Part shown: positions 53,434-60,501 of the stretch, one piece after another
Layout of the letters: each line of letters opens with the position of its first letter
Numbering within the stretch: the stretch's first letter is position 1
NCBI RefSeq assembly: GCF_018380615.1
Contig: NZ_JAGYVZ010000015.1
Coordinates: 1 to 64,000 of the forward strand
Direction: 5' to 3'
DNA from: Flavobacterium psychroterrae
Lineage (GTDB): Bacteria > Bacteroidota > Bacteroidia > Flavobacteriales > Flavobacteriaceae
Length of the DNA stretch: 64,000 bases
The notes under the pieces: generated by a model
Database searches by the model: none
Told to the model about the DNA's origin: nothing
Seen by the model: only the letters and a program-made list of their open reading frames with translations
Made by a program: the position numbers and the translations under genes

Positions 53434-53862
53434 TTATGGAATTAAATTTAAACCGTTTAAATTAGGTGTATTATATAAATCATCAATAGACTTTTCAGGT
53501 TCTATTGATATGTTAACATTGTACACTGTGTAGGTTTTAAGAGGGCTTCCTAAACTTATTCCACTAAAAACAGAATACAATTCAAAAGAGTATGTTTTAC
53601 CAACCTCTATCTCTTTGTGATTATCTTTAAATTCTATACTATCTTCATTTTTTATTGAGACAATTTTAAAAAGCTTATTTTTATTATCAAATGCTTTAAT
53701 TACATATACCACTTTAGATGAAGTAAATGAATCTATGCTTTTGATAGTTAGAACTTCTTTATTTTGATTAAAATACGCTAGATTATTCGTTTTTGATACT
53801 TTGACTTTAGAATAGCACGATATTAGACCTAATATCAATACAATTAAGATTATTTTTTTCAT
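53434..53862 (-). CDS. Lipoprotein, putative immunity protein of the HETIEAY tip
   Basis: A 142-residue lipoprotein with lipobox Cys16 (LGLISCYSK), starting 2 bases after the toxin-tip stop at 53865. The mature part is predicted to be beta-rich (EVGKTYSFELYSVFSG, YTVYNVNISIEPEK). No family is recognised. Its position and export signal make it the likely immunity protein; the next cassette begins immediately behind it. Confidence 0.62.
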   Translation of the reverse strand: MKKIILIVLILGLISCYSKVKVSKTNNLAYFNQNKEVLTIKSIDSFTSSKVVYVIKAFDNKNKLFKIVSIKNEDSIEFKDNHKEIEVGKTYSFELYSVFSGISLGSPLKTYTVYNVNISIEPEKSIDDLYNTPNLNGLNLIP

Positions 53863-53864
53863 AT

Positions 53865-54698
53865 TTACATTTTTTGAGGAAAGGTTTGAATTATAATTCC
53901 TTGTGTTTTCAAACTACCTTGTGTAGAAGGATTATAAACCCTTTGTCCAGGTTTCGGTGGGTTTTTATCATACTGAACTTGATCGGCAGCTTGTCCACCA
54001 GGTGAATTCTGATGAGCTTCATTATATACATTATTTGGAATTCCAATCATTGCAGCCGGTACTATCCCAATATTATCTCTTTGATTAATTTTGGCTCCGC
54101 CATATGCTTCAATAGTTTCATGCAATACATTTTCTCCGGGTGTACCTTTTACATTATCTGCCCTTTCTAAAACATTTACATTCATTTCTTGTTGTGCGGT
54201 TGCTACACCAGATATTACATCTAATGTGTTACCTTGGAATTCTCCTTGTAAAAGTGATCCTGTCACAGAAGAAACTAAATTGTCTGTAGAATTTATATTT
54301 GCAACGACAGAGTGGTCGTCGATTGCTTGGGTTAATTTTGATGCTCCTTCATTAAGTGGTCCTGTTGAATTTTGGGAATAAGAAACTTTCCCTTTATCGT
54401 TCATTGATAAAGATAATTGACTACCAACAGACTTTTGCAATTGTTCAAATGCTTTTTGTTGGTTTTCTTTTGTTCCGTTTATTATTACATCATTTGGTCC
54501 CATTCCACCTGGGTCTATAAATCTCATTGGATTATTAAAAGCATAATTGTATGGACTGTGTCTTCTCATTAGCTCCGCCAGCGGATCAATATTCATCCAA
54601 CGTCCCAAAGCAGGGTCATAATTTCTAGCCCCATAATCATAGAAGTTAAGCCCCAGCTCATCTTGAAGCTCTTTCCCGTTGTACTTATACTTGTTATT
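53865..54698 (-). CDS. Displaced Rhs C-terminal module with HETIEAY tip
   Basis: A toxin-tip cassette whose core-derived part starts at NNKYKYNGKELQDELG (54698) and continues GRWMNIDPLAELMRRHSP and DPGGMGPNDVIINGT. It lies in the same frame as, and right after, the preceding immunity gene's TGA. The tip contains VLHETIEAYGGAK and, further on, YNEAHQ, parallel to the HETLEAY and YEKAH motifs of the neighbouring cassette. This suggests a shared metallopeptidase-like toxin family. The final part (PGQRVYNPSTQG) is unrelated to the neighbour. No proper start codon with core is present; probably silent. Confidence 0.72.
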   Translation of the reverse strand, partial: NNKYKYNGKELQDELGLNFYDYGARNYDPALGRWMNIDPLAELMRRHSPYNYAFNNPMRFIDPGGMGPNDVIINGTKENQQKAFEQLQKSVGSQLSLSMNDKGKVSYSQNSTGPLNEGASKLTQAIDDHSVVANINSTDNLVSSVTGSLLQGEFQGNTLDVISGVATAQQEMNVNVLERADNVKGTPGENVLHETIEAYGGAKINQRDNIGIVPAAMIGIPNNVYNEAHQNSPGGQAADQVQYDKNPPKPGQRVYNPSTQGSLKTQGIIIQTFPQKM

Positions 54699-54740
54699 CC
54701 AGACACTTTTAAAAAGTTTACTAAAAACTATCTCATTCTT

Positions 54741-55223
54741 TCAACGTTCACCTTCTTTTATTAATTGTTCACCTTTTATTGTATCTTTCTCTACAAATCT
54801 ACCTTCTAAGTAATGATGTCCCAAAATGCTTTTACAGCTTTTATTACCTTTTTCAGCTCCTTTAATTAAATATTCTAAAGCTATTTTTCTTGTGTTTTTA
54901 TCTAAATCTTCAAGTTCGGAAACATCTGCTTTGTGATCCTGACTTGTTAATGCTTCGTAAACATTCAAATAAGCCAAATGATACTCATATTTATTAGCCA
55001 TTATAATTGCTGAATACAAAATACCATCTATAGGGTAATCCATATAATAGCTGTTTAAATTAAGGTATGCATTAGTATCTCCCTTTACCAAAGCTTCTTT
55101 TATATAAAAATCTCTATCAGAAGGTGTTGGACTATTTAATGGAAGGCCTTCCTCTTTTTTATTACAACTTATAAGTATTAATACAAAAATTAAACTTATA
55201 ATTAAAATAGTTATTGGTTTCAT
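54741..55223 (-). CDS. Sel1-like lipoprotein, putative immunity protein of the caspase/C80-like tip
   Basis: A 160-residue lipoprotein (lipobox Cys20, LILISCNKKEE). The C-terminal half has a Sel1-type helical repeat (KGAEKGNKSCKSILGHHYLEG and IKGEQLIKEG). Its ATG shares the last base of the toxin-module stop (TAATG), so translation is coupled, a strong sign of a toxin-immunity pair. Sel1/TPR helices could bind the toxin domain directly. The lipid anchor places the protection in the periplasm or outer membrane. Confidence 0.7.
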   Translation of the reverse strand: MKPITILIISLIFVLILISCNKKEEGLPLNSPTPSDRDFYIKEALVKGDTNAYLNLNSYYMDYPIDGILYSAIIMANKYEYHLAYLNVYEALTSQDHKADVSELEDLDKNTRKIALEYLIKGAEKGNKSCKSILGHHYLEGRFVEKDTIKGEQLIKEGER

Positions 55224-56353
55224 TATTTTTTTTCTTTAGTTAGTTTATCCCAAATGCTAGGATCATTTTTTGGTTTCCAGTCACCTTTATAACTTCGAAT
55301 TAATTCTCCATTTTTAAAAACATTCCAATTACCTGGTTCATTAGACATACTATGATCTTTAGCACCTGCTTTATACTCATCATTTTCACCCGCATATTCT
55401 GCTTTATAAGTCCCAATAGGACCACCATCTGTAAAATACACTCTTTGATCTGGCGCAATAATTTCGACATCTTTAAATTCTGAAGAGCGTGATATGTTTT
55501 GTGCAAAAGATTCTTTTTTACTAGAGCCGTCCTGATTCTTTTGATTAGCTCCAGTTCGGCAAGCATATAACGCTACTGTCATACCTTCTCCTTTTTCTTT
55601 ATTTTTCCATTCATCACTATTTCTATTTAAAACAGCGTTAAGTTGGGATGCTGTTTCTATTCTACTTCCTCTAACATCATTATCTAAACGTTTAGGGTTT
55701 CCATGACCTACTACAGTAATCAATCCATTACCATTAAGAATATTCTTTGATCCGTTATAAATTTTTTGATCAGCCACTTTTTGTTGCTCTGTAGAGGATG
55801 ATTTAGTAGGGTTAATTAAAACAACTTCAAGGCCTTCTAATTCCCTTCCATCTATTACTCTATTTTCAGAAAAATTATAATGTGATTGATAAGCATATTT
55901 TTCGCTCAACGGGTCAATAGACATAAACCTACCAATTGCGGGATCATAATTTCTCCATTTGTAACTATACCAACCAAGACCCATTTCATCTTGTAATTCC
56001 TGTCCTTGGTACTTATACTTGTAATTTGGCTGTAAATTATCCGTATTATACCCTTGATGCTTGAGTCCGAATGGGTAGTACGAGTTCTCCTCTAATATTT
56101 CCAATTTATTAGTTGTTGGATTCTTAGCATAACTTACCCTAACATTGCCCAAATGATCTGTATAATTAAATACATAACCAAAATTATATGTTGCAGGATT
56201 TGTACTGGTGTTCCTTACATAACCTTCGGCTGTTGGGAAAAACTGTAAAATGTTATTTTTATACTGGAAACCGTTTAAATATTTAGTACTGGTTACTACA
56301 ACCCCATTATCCGTGACAATTTTCTCCACTTTTTGCCCTGCTGCGTTGTAAAA
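55223..56353 (-). CDS. Orphan Rhs core tail with caspase/C80-like toxin tip
   Basis: A displaced cassette encoding an Rhs core end plus toxin. The first part (to LQPNY) is almost identical in DNA to the intact Rhs gene (one substitution and one 3-base insertion over about 320 bases). It then switches to YKYQGQELQDEMG and IGRFMSIDPLSEKYAYQSHYNF. The tip has GLITVVGHGNP (His about 207 from the GTG at 56329) and TVALYACRTGAN (Cys about 256), a His-then-Cys layout like clan CD cysteine peptidases (C80/CHAT type). Its stop overlaps the Sel1 lipoprotein start. A TGA precedes the frame, and only weak internal starts (GTG 56329) exist. The toxin class is an inference. Confidence 0.72.
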   Translation of the reverse strand, partial: FYNAAGQKVEKIVTDNGVVVTSTKYLNGFQYKNNILQFFPTAEGYVRNTSTNPATYNFGYVFNYTDHLGNVRVSYAKNPTTNKLEILEENSYYPFGLKHQGYNTDNLQPNYKYKYQGQELQDEMGLGWYSYKWRNYDPAIGRFMSIDPLSEKYAYQSHYNFSENRVIDGRELEGLEVVLINPTKSSSTEQQKVADQKIYNGSKNILNGNGLITVVGHGNPKRLDNDVRGSRIETASQLNAVLNRNSDEWKNKEKGEGMTVALYACRTGANQKNQDGSSKKESFAQNISRSSEFKDVEIIAPDQRVYFTDGGPIGTYKAEYAGENDEYKAGAKDHSMSNEPGNWNVFKNGELIRSYKGDWKPKNDPSIWDKLTKEKK

Positions 56354-56415
56354 TCTTCATACATCAAAAATGAACACAAAAGCGAGACGCTTGCCCCAGC
56401 GAGGGGGTTTCCAAA
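56346..56415. repeat. Cassette-junction element, copy 2
   Basis: TTGTAAAATCTTCATA (56346-56361) is identical to 50366-50381 and marks where homology to the intact Rhs core stops. AAGCGAGACGCTTGC (56379-56393) is a small hairpin also represented at copy 1. It occupies the gap between this cassette and the lipoprotein gene at 56435. Confidence 0.55.
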
Positions 56416-56434
56416 ACACTTTTTTTTTAAAATT

Positions 56435-56938
56435 CTATTTCTTTTCTTTTTTCTCTATTACAATAACTTTTTTAGTAACTCTAAATTCATTTGTAATAAC
56501 CCTTGTCATAGGCTCTCCCTTTTCATTTTTACCGCCATTTTCTATATTTACTTCATCTGTAACCATACCGTCAATATAATTAACTCCTAATTGCTTAAAA
56601 CGAATACTGTAAAGTGGAATCATTCTATTATTCTCTGCAATCATTGTATCCGTTTCTATTTTTTTTAGATGTGTTTCGTTATAGGTAATATTTCTTGTTA
56701 GTGTAAAACCGTATTCAAGAAATCTAGGCTTATTTATATCAAGTAATTTTGTTGTTATAGTATCTAACTCATTTTTATAATTTATTTTACCATTATAATA
56801 TTTACTGACATAAACTGTATCAGGAAAATCTACATTTATACTGTAATTATCTTCTTGCTTTTTTTTAATATTTTTATTTTCCTCTTTTTTGCAAGAAAAC
56901 AGACAAATTAAAAAGCTCAATAACATTATATTTTTCAT
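56435..56938 (-). CDS. Lipoprotein, putative immunity protein of the intact Rhs toxin
   Basis: A 167-residue lipoprotein with lipobox Cys16 (CLFSCKKEE) and a lysine/glutamate-rich linker. The body is predicted to be beta-rich (SINVDFPDTVYVSKYYNGKI, YGFTLTRNITYNETH). It starts 19 bases behind the stop of the full-length Rhs gene, the standard immunity position. No known domain is recognised. It is the only lipoprotein of the array standing behind an intact, expressible toxin gene. Confidence 0.65.
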   Translation of the reverse strand: MKNIMLLSFLICLFSCKKEENKNIKKKQEDNYSINVDFPDTVYVSKYYNGKINYKNELDTITTKLLDINKPRFLEYGFTLTRNITYNETHLKKIETDTMIAENNRMIPLYSIRFKQLGVNYIDGMVTDEVNIENGGKNEKGEPMTRVITNEFRVTKKVIVIEKKEKK

Positions 56939-56957
56939 TTTTCTAATTTTTCATTTT

Positions 56958-59900
56958 TTAAAGTCCTTTTGCCTTAGCAAGTGCATCAGCTTTTGTTTGT
57001 TGTTTTTTATAATTAGATTTATTAATCCTATCAATAACATCTCTCTGCGAAGTATTTATTAATGTATCATGATATCCTTTTCTTCCTACTGAAGGCATAT
57101 TATTTGGGGTATCATCTACATCATAGTGATATAAAGGTATAGTAACCATTACGGGTTCAATATTTTGAGTTTCAATTGTCCCTGGAGTTAATGTTCTGCC
57201 TGATACACTTTCAATGTTTTCCACTTTTACCCATAAATCCCATCCATTTTTAAGAGCATTAAATAATCGCTCAAATGCATTGGGTCCTTTTACTGACATT
57301 GCTGCAGGACCCATGACTGCAATATCATCAGCATTAACAGATTGACTTGCTGTCCCTCTTTTCCATCCTTCTAAATCTCCATAAGGATTACTTCCCCATA
57401 GGGCAATTCCTTCCTGTACTATTGGAGAACTTTTACTGCTTTGGGTCGCCAATGCAGCTGTTGCTACACCGTCACTGCCCATTGTACTCACTTCAATTCC
57501 TTCGCCGGGCTTAAAATACGAAATACTATTGGCTTTATCATTTATAGAATAACCTCCGTCACTATTTTTAACTATGCTTCCTGTAATATCATGTTCTCTT
57601 CTATAGGCTCTGGCTTCTTTTCTAGTTTCAAATAAACCTGTTGGGTCACTAAAATAAACCGGATTATTATACGCAAAACGATAGGGGGAAATTGAAAAAG
57701 CTAATTCTGATAAAGCGTCAATAGAATTAAACCTTCCTAAAGCATTATCATATTGGCGGTATTCCATCGCCGTCATGTTTAGCCCTAGTTCTGTTTGTAA
57801 TTCCATGCCATTAAATTTCTGCAAATAATTTGGCTGTAAATTATCCGTATTATACCCTTGATGCTTGAGTCCGAATGGGTAGTACGAGTTCTCCTCTAAT
57901 ATTTCCAATTTATTAGTTGTTGGATTCTTAGCATAACTTACCCTAACATTGCCCAAATGATCTGTATAATTAAATACATAACCAAAATTATATGTTGCAG
58001 GATTTGTACTGGTGTTCCTTACATAACCTTCGGCTGTTGGAAAAAACTGTAAAATGTTATTTTTATACTGGAAACCGTTTAAATATTTAGTACTGGTTAC
58101 AACCCCATTATCCGTGACAATTTTCTCCACTTTTTGCCCTGCTGCGTTGTAAATATAAACAATAGAATTTCCTGTAGCAAATGTTATCTTTTTAGGCAAA
58201 TTCAAGTGATTATATGTTATCTCGGTTATGTTTTTATTTTGGTCTTTTATTAAATTTCCGTTATCATCATAAGTATAATCATCTTCGGTATCATTATAAC
58301 CGTCGCTGTCGTCCTTAAATCCTTGCGGGTTATTGCTGTAATCCGTTACTTTCATAAGCTGGTTAGAATTCTCTTTATAAAAATAGTCCAAAATATCCAT
58401 ATCATCTACATATGGGTTACTGGATATTCCTGCTATAGATTTGCGCTGCATATTTGTTATATTTCCGTTTTTGTCATAAGCGGCAAATTCTCCAAAATAA
58501 TTTTTGTTATCTGTAAGTTTTGGTGTTTGGTAGGTACTTACTTTCAAACGGTTTAACTTGTCATAAAGATATCCATAGCCACGAATTACACCTCCATCTG
58601 AATTTGTTGCCCAAAAAGTTTCGGCTATATTACCATTATAAAGTTCTTGAGATTGAAACATACCTCCCTGAATTTTATTGTAATTTATTTTAAAAGCAAA
58701 TAGATCTCCAGGGTCATTCTCTTCTTGTAAATTATCTATATTATTAATATGTGTTAGCCAGCCTCTTATATTGTAATTATAATCAATTTTCTGAAAAGGG
58801 GCTGCCACGGTATTTCCTATTTTTTTACTAATCAATTGCCCTAATGCATCATAGGTGTTTTCTGCTAATAATTGTTCTGTGCCATAACCTATTTTGTGGG
58901 TATGGGCTAGTAAGCGGTCTTGCAGAGAATAAGTAAAATTTTCGGAAACAGTTACCGCAATAGCTGATGAGGAATGTTTATGACTCGTAACCGAAAAAAG
59001 TTTTTTTCCTGTAAAATCAAGCCGGTCTTCTACATACGAATTGCCGTCTAAATGATTGGTAATATGTTTTTTTATAGGTCTTCGCATCACATCATAAAAT
59101 ATTGAATTGGTTCCGCCCAAAACTTCTAATATTGTTGTGGGTACTCTTGTCCAGCCGCCTGTTACTAAACGCGTATTGGTAAATAAAACTTGTTGTCCTT
59201 GTATTGTCGAAGGCTTAGTGGCTGCGTTGGGAAAGGCATAGTTTTCATAATAAGTAGCGGTAAGAATTTTAAACCCCGATGATGGAACCTTACTGTCATT
59301 TACCGGAATACCTTCAATAGTACCTGATTTTTGGCTAGGTTCTAATACTGGATTTTCCTGATTGTATTCTTGCTGTAAAATATATCTTCCGGCACTCTCG
59401 GCCGCTTTTTTATCCCATCCTGTATATATTGGTCTGCCAAGCGCATCGTATTTTGTTATCAGCCATCCTACAGCTTTATCTTCGTGAAACGGAGAATTAG
59501 CCGGTCCGGTTGCTACAACACGGTTAAGTCTGTCGTATACAATAAACTCCCATTGTTTTCCCGGCAATTTTTTCTCAACCAAGCGGTTTCGACTATCATA
59601 TTTATATTGATAACAAAGGTTGTTGAGGATTTCGTCATTAATAACTCCATCTGCTTTAGGAGGAATCACATAAGTTAAATTTCCATATTCGTCATATACA
59701 TAATAAGTGTCGTGTTTTTTTTGGGATTCATAGGTTCTTCTCAAAATTATTTTCCCCTCTTTGTCTTTAAATTCTACAGTACTTGCATCTTCTTCAAAAG
59801 CATCTTTAGCCGAATTTTCATCATAACTAACGGTTTTATACAATTCATTTTTGTCATAATTTCCGTTGTCCCAAAAGGAGATATCATACAGTCCGGCTGA

Positions 59901-60467
59901 TGCATCCCAAGTTGTGATTACTTCAAATAATCGCACTTCACCAGCTGCATTAGTCTGATACTCCATTTTTATTTCATGACCTTCATTCATCGCCCAATCG
60001 TTGCCGGGTGCAGCTTGTTTTAAAACACGGTTTAGTGGAGAATTTTCGAACTTTTTTTGAGAAAAAGGGTTTGCAGTATTATTGTATTTTTCGGTACTGT
60101 AAAAGGACAGGGTATTATTTATTGCTGTTTGCGTTTCGATTCTCGGGTATTGATTATTAGTATTAGGAAGCGAAAAAGGCAAATACTGTTTCTCTTGTCT
60201 GCCAAATCCATCATATTCTATGGGTGTAATAATATCTGATCCATCACCACCCTGGCCAATAGCAATTGTTTGAACAGGACGCCCTAAACCATCAAAATAA
60301 GTGACACTTTGAATCATATCTTCCTTTTTTAATGTTTTAAAATAATCTGCCTGCGTTGGTTTTTTGGGCTTTGCTTTATAAATAAAATTATCATCGCTAA
60401 AGTATTGTGCGGAAATATCCATACTGGGAAATGCAACTAAAATAATTAGTGCTATATATTTTTTCAT
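56958..60467 (-). CDS. Full-length Rhs (YD-repeat) polymorphic toxin, DUF6443-type
   Basis: The intact toxin of the island, 1169 residues. A signal peptide (ending MDISAQ) is followed by a DUF6443-like N-terminal domain (about 40-170, SVTYFDGLGRPVQTIAIGQ). YD/Rhs repeats come next (about 250-800, YDEYGNLTYVIPPK, YDALGRPIYTG, YDKLNRLKVSTY), forming the cocoon expected to enclose the toxin. The Rhs-associated core ends with GRFNSIDALSE and NNPVYFSDPTG (about 937). The variable tip (about 940-1169) has no motif I recognise (EARAYRREHDITG, GWDLWVKVENIES). It follows the DUF5977 protein at 34 bases. Export is Sec-dependent; no type IX sorting domain is seen. Confidence 0.88.
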   Translation of the reverse strand: MKKYIALIILVAFPSMDISAQYFSDDNFIYKAKPKKPTQADYFKTLKKEDMIQSVTYFDGLGRPVQTIAIGQGGDGSDIITPIEYDGFGRQEKQYLPFSLPNTNNQYPRIETQTAINNTLSFYSTEKYNNTANPFSQKKFENSPLNRVLKQAAPGNDWAMNEGHEIKMEYQTNAAGEVRLFEVITTWDASAGLYDISFWDNGNYDKNELYKTVSYDENSAKDAFEEDASTVEFKDKEGKIILRRTYESQKKHDTYYVYDEYGNLTYVIPPKADGVINDEILNNLCYQYKYDSRNRLVEKKLPGKQWEFIVYDRLNRVVATGPANSPFHEDKAVGWLITKYDALGRPIYTGWDKKAAESAGRYILQQEYNQENPVLEPSQKSGTIEGIPVNDSKVPSSGFKILTATYYENYAFPNAATKPSTIQGQQVLFTNTRLVTGGWTRVPTTILEVLGGTNSIFYDVMRRPIKKHITNHLDGNSYVEDRLDFTGKKLFSVTSHKHSSSAIAVTVSENFTYSLQDRLLAHTHKIGYGTEQLLAENTYDALGQLISKKIGNTVAAPFQKIDYNYNIRGWLTHINNIDNLQEENDPGDLFAFKINYNKIQGGMFQSQELYNGNIAETFWATNSDGGVIRGYGYLYDKLNRLKVSTYQTPKLTDNKNYFGEFAAYDKNGNITNMQRKSIAGISSNPYVDDMDILDYFYKENSNQLMKVTDYSNNPQGFKDDSDGYNDTEDDYTYDDNGNLIKDQNKNITEITYNHLNLPKKITFATGNSIVYIYNAAGQKVEKIVTDNGVVTSTKYLNGFQYKNNILQFFPTAEGYVRNTSTNPATYNFGYVFNYTDHLGNVRVSYAKNPTTNKLEILEENSYYPFGLKHQGYNTDNLQPNYLQKFNGMELQTELGLNMTAMEYRQYDNALGRFNSIDALSELAFSISPYRFAYNNPVYFSDPTGLFETRKEARAYRREHDITGSIVKNSDGGYSINDKANSISYFKPGEGIEVSTMGSDGVATAALATQSSKSSPIVQEGIALWGSNPYGDLEGWKRGTASQSVNADDIAVMGPAAMSVKGPNAFERLFNALKNGWDLWVKVENIESVSGRTLTPGTIETQNIEPVMVTIPLYHYDVDDTPNNMPSVGRKGYHDTLINTSQRDVIDRINKSNYKKQQTKADALAKAKGL

Positions 60468-60501
60468 CTTATTTGCTTTTAAAATCTTAAAATAGAGTGA
60501 G

